Positions 8,501 to 16,683 of a DNA stretch of 64,000 bases are shown piece by piece. This stretch comes from Opitutaceae bacterium (lineage in GTDB: Bacteria; Verrucomicrobiota; Verrucomicrobiia; Opitutales; Opitutaceae). The stretch is taken from positions 262,038-326,037 of the forward strand of contig JACKPU010000003.1 of NCBI GenBank assembly GCA_024233285.1, given 5' to 3'. The position numbers were made by a program, and so were the translations under genes. Position 1 is the first letter of the stretch. Every line of letters starts with the position of its first letter. Under the pieces are notes generated by a model, which made no database searches, was not told where the DNA came from, and worked only from the letters and a program-made list of their open reading frames with translations.

Positions 8501-8565
8501 ATTACGGCAGATACCGTAACGGCAAAACCCGTTACGTTAATTGCCGTTACGGGTTTTTACGTAAT
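8501..8565. repeat. 65-bp symmetric dyad with repeated CGTTACG motif
   Basis: Nested inverted repeats share one centre: ATTACG at 8501-8506 pairs with CGTAAT at 8560-8565, and CCGTAACGGCAA at 8514-8525 pairs with TTGCCGTTACGG at 8541-8552, separated by 7-base unpaired stretches on both sides and a 15-base centre. A third copy of the motif (CCCGTTACG, 8528-8536) lies in the centre. AAAACCC (8524-8530) can alternatively pair with GGGTTTT (8551-8557). It lies between the peptidase remnant and the antitoxin, so it may be an autoregulatory operator and/or a transcription terminator. Confidence 0.7.
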
Positions 8566-8589
8566 GGAAAACGGGCAGGAGCGTAGAGA

Positions 8590-9180
8590 TTACCCTTTCC
8601 AGATTTCGGCGGCGACAGGTAGTTCATTTAGTTCCGTCCGTGCTTCTCGCCAAGTAGGGTAGTGCTTTTGCAGTAAAGCGATGAACCGTTCGTTATGGGT
8701 TGGCTCGATGAGATGAATCATTTCATGGACGACGACGTATTCGAGCAGGTCTTTGGGCTTCTTAATCAGTTCGGTGTTCAGCCGGATATTACCGGCGCGA
8801 TGATTGCAGCTGCCCCACTTGGTCTTCATCCGCTGCAAGAAATAACCGGTGACTTTAACTTTTAGCTTCGCCTCCCATTTCCGAATGAGTGTGGGCACTA
8901 CTTCGTGAAGCAACTCCTTGTGCCAATCGTGAATTATTGCGGATCGTTTGGCTAATTGGCTTCCGGGTCGAACAATTAGGGTAATGCGTTTGTGATCGAG
9001 AGTAACAGTAGGCTTCACGTCGCGGTAAATGACCGATAGCAGGTGTCTACGTCCCCAAAGATAGTGGCTTTCTCTTTCAACGAAACAACGCGGAGCTTCA
9101 CGCGCCTGATTCCTAAATCTTTCCTGCTGTTGCCGAATCCATCCCAACCGCGAGATGGCATAGGCACGGGCAACTTCCAA
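8590..9180 (-). pseudogene. 5'-truncated YgjP/M48-type metallopeptidase (type I restriction-locus companion)
   Basis: The 196 codons match the C-terminal four-fifths of the YgjP-like (DUF45) metallopeptidases often encoded with type I restriction-modification genes: AISRLGWIRQQQ, RESHYLWG, QRMKTKWGSCN and the zinc site VVHEMIHLIEPTHNERF (HExxH with downstream His). Full-length relatives start about 40 residues earlier with a beta-rich segment; here similarity begins abruptly at the codon at 9180, which is TTG, and the frame upstream continues with unrelated sequence to a stop. No ATG occurs until deep in the gene. I therefore call it a remnant, although the zinc domain is intact. Confidence 0.65.
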
Positions 9181-9647
9181 TCGAGTAGTTGTCGGTGGGG
9201 TATCAGATTCTTCATTCTTGGAGCAGGTCCCATGGGATGCGTGGTTTCCCCATATCAGGGCAGGTGAGGATCAGGAGCTGTTTGAGTTAGCAGTCCCACT
9301 GGATGAAAACGGGACTCTACTGTCGCTCTTGTGGATTCCAGGTTGGTCTAGCTGATAGCAAGGTAACTCGGTGTGCTCGAAGGTGGTGATTCCACTGTTG
9401 GCATGAGTTTGCCTCAGAATGGGGATTAATCGGTGAAAATCTTTCCAAACTGGTGAATCGACCATTCGATTTGGAAACATTTTTCAGTTAGGCCCTTAAG
9501 TGGGTAGGGGTGAGTCCGTGCGTATTAATGGGGAAGATATTCCCTCTGTGGGACTTTGCTAAGTGAGATAAATGAGGCCGTTGGCCTGAGTTCGTTCCCG
9601 TTTGGACGAGTTTCGGTTCCTTACACTTGGCGGCGTTCAGCGTCGAA

Positions 9648-9665
9648 TAACTTGTGAACAAGTTA
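9648..9665. promoter_or_regulatory. 18-bp palindrome upstream of mraZ
   Basis: TAACTTGT and ACAAGTTA are perfect reverse complements separated by two bases. The site is 34 bases before the first MraZ-box repeat and about 90 bases before the mraZ start, a position suitable for a second dimeric regulator of the dcw promoter. No regulator can be named. Confidence 0.5.
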
Positions 9666-9698
9666 GCGCAATTTTGACGCGTCTTGTCTTGACCTTAG

Positions 9699-9733
9699 TG
9701 GGATAAAAAGGGTTGAAATGGGGCACTTTGGGG
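9699..9733 (+). promoter_or_regulatory. MraZ box: four GGG-containing repeats at 10-bp spacing
   Basis: TGGGA (9699), AGGGT (9709), TGGGG (9719) and TGGGG (9729) recur with exactly 10-base periodicity immediately before mraZ. MraZ is known to bind tandem TGGGN repeats spaced this way upstream of its own gene and to repress the dcw operon, so this is very likely the autoregulatory operator. Confidence 0.85.
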
Positions 9734-9754
9734 CACTGAGGCCCCGTTACACCC

Positions 9755-10207
9755 ATGTCGCAAGCTCAACCACCGCTCTACACGGGCCTTTTCAGGCACG
9801 CGTTGGACGACAAGAATCGTCTCACGATTCCGTCGGCGTGGCGTTTTGCGCACGGATCGGACGACACGTTTTTGGCGACGCCGCATCCGGAGGGTTACAT
9901 CGCGGTGTTGCCGCCGGCCGAGGTGGAGAAGCTGCGCGTGAAGATCGCCAACATGGCCCTCAGCGATGGGGCGGGGCAGGACTTCGTGGCGCGTTTCTTC
10001 GCGCAGACCCAATCGCTGTGGTTCGACAAGTCGGGCCGCATGAACCTGAGCGCCGAGTTGCTCGGCCACGCAGGTATCACCAAGGACACCGTCCTCGTGG
10101 GCGGTCTGACCAAGTTCAACATCTACAACCCCGAGCGCTGGACGAAGGTCGAGGCCCGCACCTCCGGCGAGAACTTCGGCGACCTCATGCGTCGCCTCGG
10201 CATCTGA
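9755..10207 (+). CDS. mraZ: Transcriptional regulator MraZ
   Basis: The product is 150 residues, the usual size. It has two SpoVT/AbrB-like repeats; the first begins YTGLFRHALDDKNRLTIPSAWR and the second contains SLWFDKSGRMNLSAELL followed by a VLVGGLTKFNIYNPERW strand. MraZ forms a ring that binds tandem TGGGN sites and represses the dcw operon; such a box lies directly upstream (9699-9733). It is the first gene of the cluster. No Shine-Dalgarno is evident before the ATG. Confidence 0.95.
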   Translation: MSQAQPPLYTGLFRHALDDKNRLTIPSAWRFAHGSDDTFLATPHPEGYIAVLPPAEVEKLRVKIANMALSDGAGQDFVARFFAQTQSLWFDKSGRMNLSAELLGHAGITKDTVLVGGLTKFNIYNPERWTKVEARTSGENFGDLMRRLGI

Positions 10208-10212
10208 TCGCC

Positions 10213-10437
10213 ATGCACTACGCGCCCAAAGTTTCTCCTTCGCGGCAGGCGGTGCGCAAGGCGACGCGGTCGCTCTTGTTGGTCCGTCCGGTCACGCCCG
10301 CCTGGCAGGATGCGACCGGCGAACGGATCACTTTTGCCCGCGAAGGCTTGCTGGCCCGCCTGCAAGCCAAGCTGGCGAACAGGCTGAAAGATCAACCCGC
10401 AACCGGAGGGGCGACCGATGCGCGCTGCGCTCATTGA
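10213..10437 (+). CDS. Small basic protein between mraZ and rsmH, unknown
   Basis: This is a 74-residue frame beginning MHYAPKVSPSRQAVRK five bases after mraZ and ending 20 bases inside rsmH, whose Shine-Dalgarno it contains. It is strongly basic at the N-terminus, has a helical leucine-rich middle (EGLLARLQAKLANRL) and no membrane segment. Filling an otherwise 210-base gap in a tightly packed operon, in one continuous frame with the local codon style, it is probably translated. I do not recognise a family; a clade-specific dcw microprotein is one possibility, chance another. Confidence 0.5.
   Translation: MHYAPKVSPSRQAVRKATRSLLLVRPVTPAWQDATGERITFAREGLLARLQAKLANRLKDQPATGGATDARCAH
10405..10410 (+). 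promoter_or_regulatory. Strong Shine-Dalgarno deciding the rsmH start
   Basis: GGAGGG sits seven bases before the ATG at 10418, selecting it over the in-frame ATG at 10454, which has no such site. Confidence 0.7.
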
Positions 10438-11374
10438 TTCGCCCGTGCCCGCGATGAAACCCGGCCACCAGTCAGTCCTGCTGCACGAGGTGATCGAAAT
10501 GCTCGGTCTGCGGGCCGGTGGCCGCTATCTCGACTGCACCTTTGGCGGCGGCGGACACACCCGCGCGATCCTCGAAGGCGCGGCCGGCTGTCACGTCACG
10601 GCTCTGGACCGCGATCCGGCGGCTTTGCCACGCGCGGCCGAACTGCAGGCCGAGTTCGGCGATCGCCTTGCCTTGGTCGACATCGACTTCGGTCAGCTCG
10701 ACCAGGTTGCCGCCACCGGCTTCGATGGCATCCTCTTCGACCTCGGCGTTTCATCGTTTCAACTCGACGAGGTTGAACGAGGGTTCTCGTTCCGCCACGA
10801 CGCCCCGGCCGACATGCGCATGGATCCGCGGCGCGGGGTTTCCGCGGCGCAATGGCTCGAGACCGCCAGCGAGGCGATGCTTGTCCGCGCGATCCGCGAT
10901 TTTGGCGAAGAGCAGATGTGGCGTCGTGTCGTCAGCGCGCTGCTCGAAGCCCGCGGCACCGGCGCCTTGGCGCGCACCGCTTCGCTCGCCGAGGTGATCA
11001 CCAACGCCGTTCCGGCGCGCGTGCGTCACGCCTCGAAGATTCATCCAGCCACGCGTTCGTTCCAAGGCATTCGCATCGCGGTGAACGATGAGATCGGCGC
11101 GATCGAGCGCGCGTTGCCCGCCGCGTTTGAGAAGCTCGCTTCCGGCGGCGTGCTCGCGGTCATCAGTTTTCACTCCCTGGAGGATCGTCCGGTGAAGCAA
11201 TTTTTCCGCCGCATGTGCGGCCAGCCGGAGTCGGCCAATGATTCGCGTCCGCAGGACGAGCGCGTGCGACTGGCCGAACCCCTGACGCGCAAACCCATTA
11301 CCGCTGGCGACGCCGAACTCGCCGCCAATCCCCGCAGCCGTTCCGCCAAGTTGCGCGGCCTCCGCAAATTCTGA
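10418..11374 (+). CDS. rsmH: 16S rRNA (cytosine-1402 N4)-methyltransferase RsmH
   Basis: The product is 318 residues. HQSVLLHEVIEML opens the conserved region, DCTFGGGGHT is the S-adenosylmethionine loop, FDLGVSSFQLDE and DMRMDPR are family signatures, and ISFHSLEDRPVKQFF is the C-terminal active-site motif. The enzyme methylates N4 of C1402 in the 16S P-site. It is the second conserved gene of the dcw operon, overlapping the small upstream ORF by 20 bases and eight bases before the ftsL-like gene. Confidence 0.95.
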   Translation: MRAALIDSPVPAMKPGHQSVLLHEVIEMLGLRAGGRYLDCTFGGGGHTRAILEGAAGCHVTALDRDPAALPRAAELQAEFGDRLALVDIDFGQLDQVAATGFDGILFDLGVSSFQLDEVERGFSFRHDAPADMRMDPRRGVSAAQWLETASEAMLVRAIRDFGEEQMWRRVVSALLEARGTGALARTASLAEVITNAVPARVRHASKIHPATRSFQGIRIAVNDEIGAIERALPAAFEKLASGGVLAVISFHSLEDRPVKQFFRRMCGQPESANDSRPQDERVRLAEPLTRKPITAGDAELAANPRSRSAKLRGLRKF

Positions 11375-11381
11375 TCCCGCG

Positions 11382-11771
11382 ATGAAAAAAGACACCCAAG
11401 CCTTCGTGAACCAACTGCTGGTCTATACGCTGGTGATGTTCTGCTTCAGCGGCTCCATCGGCATGGGCACCGTGTGGATGCGTCACCAGATTTCTCTTTC
11501 GGCCAACCAAGCCAAGGTGCTTGACGCCCGTTTGGTTGAAATCGAACGCCAGATCAACGAGACCCGCGCCGCCATCGAGCGCGCGCAGGATCCGTCGATG
11601 CTCAAGCTGCTCAATGACCAGTGGCAGCTCGGCCTTGTGCCGCCGGAGCCCAAGAAAACCGCGACGATCGACGTGGACCCCGTCATGCGTCTCGCCGCCA
11701 AGCACAATCGCGGACTTTTCACCGATAGTCCGGTCTCAACCGTGTCCTTCCAAGTGGCGCTGCGGCGCTGA
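11382..11771 (+). CDS. FtsL-like cell division protein
   Basis: The product is 129 residues: a short cytoplasmic N-terminus, one transmembrane helix (about 12-32, LLVYTLVMFCFSGSIGMGTV), then a coiled-coil-prone stretch (LDARLVEIERQINETRAAIERAQ) outside the membrane. Sequence identity to FtsL is low, as is usual for this family, so the call rests on topology and position directly between rsmH and ftsI. FtsL with FtsB and FtsQ activates FtsWI. No separate FtsB-like gene is visible in the cluster. Confidence 0.7.
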   Translation: MKKDTQAFVNQLLVYTLVMFCFSGSIGMGTVWMRHQISLSANQAKVLDARLVEIERQINETRAAIERAQDPSMLKLLNDQWQLGLVPPEPKKTATIDVDPVMRLAAKHNRGLFTDSPVSTVSFQVALRR

Positions 11772-11777
11772 AATTAA

Positions 11778-13703
11778 ATGTCACGCGGTTTTGCCTCCAA
11801 TTATCGCATCTTCCTGCTGTCAGCCATTGTCGTCGTGTCGCTCGTCGGGATCGGCACCCGTTTGGTGTTTCTGCATGTCATTGATCGCGGCAAACTGCTC
11901 GGCTACGTCGAGCAGGTTCGACGGCAGGTAATCGTCGAGCCCGCGCGCCGCGGCAACATCTACGATTCGCACCTTCATCTGCTCGCGACCAACCAGTCCA
12001 TGTATAACGTGGGCGTGGACCCGCAGGCGCTGCGGCCGGAGGATCGCGAAAAGTGGCGCGAACTGGCCGCATTGATCGACCTGCCTTACGCGAAGCTCGA
12101 GCGCATCATGACAACCACCACGCGGCAAGTGCGCGTGAAAACCGTCCAGACCGCGGAAGCTCCTGCGGTCGGGGTGGTGTTCAAGGTGGGGGCTGCGCAG
12201 AACGGCGTCGTCATTGCCGATGACAGTGAAAATGCCGATGCGGATGACGAAGTGCTGGCAGAGGGTGGGGAGGCCACAAAAGAGAAGGCCATTCGCTGGG
12301 CCAAGTTGCGCGAGGACGTGGATGAGGCGACCTACGACAAGATCGTCGCGCTCGATATCAAGGGCGTCTATGGCAACCGCGTTTTCCGTCGGGTTTATCC
12401 GCACAATTCGCTCGCATCGCATCTGGTGGGCTACGTGAACAAGGCCGGCATCGCGGCCGCGGGCGTGGAAAACTACGCCGACTTTTATCTGCGCGGCCAG
12501 GACGGCTGGCGCGAGGGTGAACGCGACGGCCGTCGCCGCGAACTCGCGCAATTCCGCACGCGCGAAGTGCAGCCGGTCGATGGCTTCAACGTCGTGCTTT
12601 CGACCGACATCATCATCCAGCACATGGTCGAGGAGGAGCTGAAGGCGATCGCGAAGAAATTCAATCCCGACAAGGCCACCATCATCGTGAGCGACGCCAA
12701 GACCGGCTTCATCCTCGCGATGGGCAATTACCCGAATTTCAATCTCAACGAATACAACACGGCGCCGCTCGACGTTCAGCGCAACTTCGCGATCACCGAC
12801 CAGCTTGATCCGGGTTCGACGTTCAAGATCGTCCCCGCGTCCGGCGCCTTGAACGAAGGTTTGGTGCGGCCCAATACGCGCTTCGATTGCTCGATTGATT
12901 CCATCGAATACAAAGGCGCTGTCCGCCGTTTTATGCCGGACGATCACAAATACGATCACCTGCTCACGGTTTCGGAAATCATCAGTCGTTCGAGCAACAT
13001 CGGCGCCGCCCAGCTCGGCATGTTGTTGGGCGAACAGGGCATGTATGACTATGCCCGCAAGTTCGGTTTCGGAGAGAAGTCCGGATTTCCGTTCGGCGGT
13101 GAAATCTCCGGCCTGCTCAACCCGGTGGACAAGTGGAGCGGCATCGACATCACGCGCATTCCCGCGGGTTACAGTATTTCGGCCACGCCGCTGCAGATCC
13201 ATTATGCGATGGGCGTGATCGCGAGCGGCGGAGAACTGCTCCGCCCGCAGATAATCCGGCAGGTGCGCGACTCGTCGGGTGAAGTGGTTTACAGCTTTGA
13301 TACCGCGGTGCGCCGCCGCGTCATCAGCACGCAGGTGGCCCGCGAAATGGCCAAGATGCTGCAAGGTGTGGCGCAGGAACACGGCACCGCGGACAACGCG
13401 GCCATTCCCGGTTACGAGGTCGCGGGCAAAACCGGCACGGCGCAAAAACTGATCAACGGCCGCTACTCCAGCCGCAATCACGTGGGCTCCTTCGTGGGCT
13501 TCTTCCCCGCGAGCCGTCCCGAAGTCGTCATCTCGGTCATCGTCGACAACGCCAAGGTGCCGGGCGGCAACGCCTACGGCCGCGTGGTCGGCGCTCCCTC
13601 TTTCAAACGGATCGGCGAACAGCTGATCCAATACCTTGATATTAAACCTCCCTTCGAAACGGGGCGGAAGCCCCTGTTCGCCATGAAAGGAAACCCGCAG
13701 TGA
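11778..13703 (+). CDS. ftsI: Peptidoglycan transpeptidase FtsI (PBP3)
   Basis: The product is 641 residues with an N-terminal membrane anchor (about 11-33), a pedestal domain containing RRGNIYD, and a transpeptidase domain with S347-T-F-K350, S405-S-N407 and K551-T-G. It crosslinks septal peptidoglycan with FtsW. Between residues ~128 and ~180 the pedestal carries an insertion rich in Asp/Glu (ADDSENADADDEVLAEGGEA) not usual in class B PBPs. It starts six bases after the ftsL-like gene; its TGA overlaps a GTG at 13700 that could be an alternative murE start. Confidence 0.94.
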   Translation: MSRGFASNYRIFLLSAIVVVSLVGIGTRLVFLHVIDRGKLLGYVEQVRRQVIVEPARRGNIYDSHLHLLATNQSMYNVGVDPQALRPEDREKWRELAALIDLPYAKLERIMTTTTRQVRVKTVQTAEAPAVGVVFKVGAAQNGVVIADDSENADADDEVLAEGGEATKEKAIRWAKLREDVDEATYDKIVALDIKGVYGNRVFRRVYPHNSLASHLVGYVNKAGIAAAGVENYADFYLRGQDGWREGERDGRRRELAQFRTREVQPVDGFNVVLSTDIIIQHMVEEELKAIAKKFNPDKATIIVSDAKTGFILAMGNYPNFNLNEYNTAPLDVQRNFAITDQLDPGSTFKIVPASGALNEGLVRPNTRFDCSIDSIEYKGAVRRFMPDDHKYDHLLTVSEIISRSSNIGAAQLGMLLGEQGMYDYARKFGFGEKSGFPFGGEISGLLNPVDKWSGIDITRIPAGYSISATPLQIHYAMGVIASGGELLRPQIIRQVRDSSGEVVYSFDTAVRRRVISTQVAREMAKMLQGVAQEHGTADNAAIPGYEVAGKTGTAQKLINGRYSSRNHVGSFVGFFPASRPEVVISVIVDNAKVPGGNAYGRVVGAPSFKRIGEQLIQYLDIKPPFETGRKPLFAMKGNPQ

Positions 13704-13804
13704 TCGGTTATCTGACTCAGGACTATCCATTGATCCACGCTTTCTCGCCCCGGCCTCTGCGCCGCACCCGCCGGGAAACCCTGCTTCGCCAACGCGTCTT
13801 TAAA

Positions 13805-15289
13805 ATGGCTCCAAAACTTTCCGACTACATTCAGCCCGATGAGATCCAAGCCGTGAAGGGCTCGCTGGACCGCCCCATCTCCGGTCTGGTGATGGACAGT
13901 CGCCGGGTTGTGCCCGGCACGCTGTTCTTTGCCTTGCCCGGCCGGCGCACCGATGGCGCCGGTTTTGTGGATGAAGCGGTTTCCCGCGGCGCGGTCGCGG
14001 TGATCACGCACAAGCTGCCGGCAGCCACGCCGGCCAAGGTCACTTTTATTCAGGTGGCCGATCCGCGGGCCATGCTCGCGCGGGTGGCGCAACGTTATTA
14101 CAAGTTTCCTGATCGCGACCTCGACGTGGTCGGGGTCACGGGCACGAACGGCAAGACGACCGTCACACATCTCATCAAGCACTTGCTTGATGGTCCACAG
14201 CGCGTCGGTCTCATCGGCACGATCAATTACGATCTCGGTTCGCGCACCGTGCCGTCGTTTCGCACCACGCCCGAGGCGGTGGATATTTACGGCATGATGG
14301 CCCAGATGCGCGAGTCCGGCTGCCGGCAGGCGGTCATGGAGGTGAGTTCGCACGGCATCGATCAGCACCGCGTGCTGGGACTCGGTTTCAACGTCGCGGT
14401 CTTCACCAATCTCACGCGCGACCATCTCGATTACCATCAGACGCTGGATGAGTATTTTGCGGTCAAGGCGCGCCTCTTCACCGGCGAGATCGGCTGCAAG
14501 CCACGCGTCGCGGTCATCAACACCGACGACGCCTACGGCGAACGCTTGACCTCGATGGTGCCCGCCGACGTGCGCACGGTCACGTTTGGCGAAAAACCGA
14601 CGGCGATGATCCGGGCGGAAAACGTGCAACTCAACTTCAAGAGCACGGCGTTCCGCCTCGTCTGGCCGGAAGGCGCGATGGACGTCGAGTCGCCGCTGAT
14701 CGGCCGCTACAATGTGAGCAATCTGCTCGCGGCCATCGCCGTGGCTTGGAGCATGGGCCGCGATCCCCAGACCTTTTTGGCGCGCCTCGGCGAGTTCACC
14801 GGCGTGGCGGGTCGTATGGAGCGCATCGAGCAGGGCCAGGCTTACAACGTGCTCGTCGATTACGCGCACACGGACGACGCGCTGCGCAATGCGCTCGCGA
14901 TGCTGCGGGCGATCACGCCGGGCCGCCTGATGGTGGTGTTCGGCTGCGGCGGCAAACGCGATCGCAGCAAGCGTCCGTTGATGACCGCCGCGGTGCAGGA
15001 GTTCGCCGATTTCGCGTTCGCCACCGCGGACAATCCGCGTGGCGAGGATCTGGAACAAATCTTTAATGACATGAAAACCGGCGTCACTGCCCCGGCCCGC
15101 ATCACGTGGATCGAGGATCGCCGGCGCGCGATCTCGCTCGCGCTCGACGCGTGCAAACCGGGCGACTGCCTGCTCGTCGCGGGCAAGGGGCATGAAAGCT
15201 ATCAGGAGTTTGCCGACACGGTGATTCCCTTCGACGACCGCCAGATCGTGCGCGAGCTCATCGGCATCAAAACTCTAAAATCGGAATGA
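13805..15289 (+). CDS. murE: UDP-MurNAc-tripeptide synthetase MurE (meso-DAP type)
   Basis: The product is 494 residues from the ATG at 13805. The ATP loop GTNGKTT is at 113-119, MEVSSHGIDQHRV follows near 178, and FGCGGKRDRSKRP near 379 precedes DNPRGED (409-412 = DNPR), the motif that binds meso-diaminopimelate rather than lysine. It adds DAP to UDP-MurNAc-Ala-Glu in the cytoplasm. A GTG at 13700 overlapping the ftsI stop would add 35 arginine-rich residues absent from the family; the coupling geometry makes that start worth testing. Confidence 0.95.
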   Translation: MAPKLSDYIQPDEIQAVKGSLDRPISGLVMDSRRVVPGTLFFALPGRRTDGAGFVDEAVSRGAVAVITHKLPAATPAKVTFIQVADPRAMLARVAQRYYKFPDRDLDVVGVTGTNGKTTVTHLIKHLLDGPQRVGLIGTINYDLGSRTVPSFRTTPEAVDIYGMMAQMRESGCRQAVMEVSSHGIDQHRVLGLGFNVAVFTNLTRDHLDYHQTLDEYFAVKARLFTGEIGCKPRVAVINTDDAYGERLTSMVPADVRTVTFGEKPTAMIRAENVQLNFKSTAFRLVWPEGAMDVESPLIGRYNVSNLLAAIAVAWSMGRDPQTFLARLGEFTGVAGRMERIEQGQAYNVLVDYAHTDDALRNALAMLRAITPGRLMVVFGCGGKRDRSKRPLMTAAVQEFADFAFATADNPRGEDLEQIFNDMKTGVTAPARITWIEDRRRAISLALDACKPGDCLLVAGKGHESYQEFADTVIPFDDRQIVRELIGIKTLKSE

Positions 15290-16683
15290 CGCGATTCGAG
15301 CCCAGTCAATTGGCCGCATGGACCGGAGGGCGCTGGACGGTGCCGCCGGTCTCGCCGCTTGTTGGGTTCGGGATCGATAGCCGTCAGTTGCGCGTCGGGC
15401 AGGTGTTCGTCGCGTTGCGCACGGACAAACGCGACGGCCACGATTATCTGCCGGCGGCGGAGCAATCCGGCGCGGCGGCGGCGATCGTGGCGACGCCAAA
15501 TGGATCGCTGGCTCTGCCGCAACTCGTGGTGGCGGATCCGCTGCGCGCATTCCAAGCAATCGCCCGCGAACACCGGGCGGGTTTCCATGGTCCGGTCGTC
15601 GGCATCTCCGGCAGCGTGGGCAAGACGTCGACGAAAAACCTGCTGGCACGCCTGTTGGGCGAGACTCACGAAGTGCTCGCGACCGAGGGCAATTTGAACA
15701 ACCACCTCGGCGTGCCCTTGACGCTGACGCGGCTCGACTACGCGAAGCACAAGCTGGCCGTGATCGAAGCGGGCATCAGCGGTCCGGGCGACATGCTGCC
15801 GCTGGCCGAAATGATCTCACCCGATATCGCGATCATCACCTTGGTGGCGCCGGCGCATGTCGCCGAATTAGGCTCGATCGAAGGCGTGGCGCGTGAGAAG
15901 GCCGTGCTGCCGGCGCATACGCGAGCCGACGGCTTGGCCCTGTTTCCACAGCAGTGCGCGAACTTTGCGGCATTCAGCCAATTGCCGAACCGGCGCATCG
16001 TGGTGGAACGCGCCGACATCATTCGCCCCGAGCGCGCGCCTGACGATCGCGTATTCTACACGATCACCCACCGGGACAACGAAACCGCGCTCGTGCTGGC
16101 TTATCGTGAACCGCCACCGCTCGTGTTCACGCTGCGCCGTGTGTCCGACGGGATGGCGCAGAATGCGGTGCTCGCGATCTGCGCGGCGCTCCGGCTCGGC
16201 GTTGAAATCGCGGTGATTCAGCAACGGCTCGCCGGATGGGCACCGGCGGGGTTGCGGGGCGAGTGGCGGCGCGACGCGGGGCGTTTGACCTACGTGGATT
16301 GCTACAACGCCAATCCCGCCTCGATGGCCGACGCTTTGGATACGTTCTATGGTCAGGCGCCGGCGGATCAGCCGCGGATCCTGGTGCTGGGCGGCATGGA
16401 GGAATTGGGACCCGAGTCGGCAATGTTTCACCGCGCGCTCGGCCGATCCCTGCAGGTGCGGACCGAGGACCGCGTGTTTGCGATCGGCGATCACGCCGCG
16501 GCCCTGCGGGAAGGCGCGCTCGACAAAGGGATCAGGTCTGAGCGCGTGAACGTGGTTGATAATCTCGATGCCGTGCGCGCGGCCTTGGCGGGATTTTCAG
16601 GAACCGTCTTTCTGAAAGGCAGTCGGCGTTATCGTCTCGAGACCTTGCTTGAATCGGCGAAGGAGGAACCTGCACATGCTTAG
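15286..16683 (+). CDS. murF: UDP-MurNAc-tripeptide:D-Ala-D-Ala ligase MurF
   Basis: The product is 465 residues with the Mur ligase order: an N-terminal UDP-binding domain (GFGIDSRQL), the ATP loop GISGSVGKTSTKN, the EAGISGPGDM segment and a C-terminal domain with VDCYNANPASM and LGGMEELG. It attaches D-Ala-D-Ala to complete UDP-MurNAc-pentapeptide. The start overlaps murE in ATGA and the end overlaps mraY by eight bases, so translation of the three is coupled. Confidence 0.94.
   Translation: MTRFEPSQLAAWTGGRWTVPPVSPLVGFGIDSRQLRVGQVFVALRTDKRDGHDYLPAAEQSGAAAAIVATPNGSLALPQLVVADPLRAFQAIAREHRAGFHGPVVGISGSVGKTSTKNLLARLLGETHEVLATEGNLNNHLGVPLTLTRLDYAKHKLAVIEAGISGPGDMLPLAEMISPDIAIITLVAPAHVAELGSIEGVAREKAVLPAHTRADGLALFPQQCANFAAFSQLPNRRIVVERADIIRPERAPDDRVFYTITHRDNETALVLAYREPPPLVFTLRRVSDGMAQNAVLAICAALRLGVEIAVIQQRLAGWAPAGLRGEWRRDAGRLTYVDCYNANPASMADALDTFYGQAPADQPRILVLGGMEELGPESAMFHRALGRSLQVRTEDRVFAIGDHAAALREGALDKGIRSERVNVVDNLDAVRAALAGFSGTVFLKGSRRYRLETLLESAKEEPAHA

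Larger units (their letters stand above)
9181..9754. other. 574-base non-coding strip: gene debris and dcw promoter region
   Basis: No full gene is supported. A 69-codon minus-strand frame (9271-9480) and a plus-strand stop-free stretch (9164-9355, without ATG) read like protein but match nothing I recognise; they may be fragments left by the rearrangement that truncated the peptidase. The distal part carries an 18-bp palindrome (9648-9665), -35-like hexamers TTGACG (9674-9679) and TTGACC (9689-9694), and the MraZ box, so the dcw promoter lies here. A matching -10 hexamer could not be fixed. Confidence 0.6.

Noticed and set aside
9487..9493. GTTAGGC resembling an integron attC core site
   Set aside because: No matching upstream RYYYAAC core or attC fold was found, and no integrase is present.
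11820..13730. 636-codon minus-strand frame opposite ftsI
   Set aside because: Antisense shadow of an intact, motif-bearing ftsI.
13700..13804. GTG start for murE overlapping the ftsI stop
   Set aside because: It adds 35 Arg-rich residues not found in MurE; kept only as an alternative because the GTGA overlap fits coupling elsewhere in the operon.
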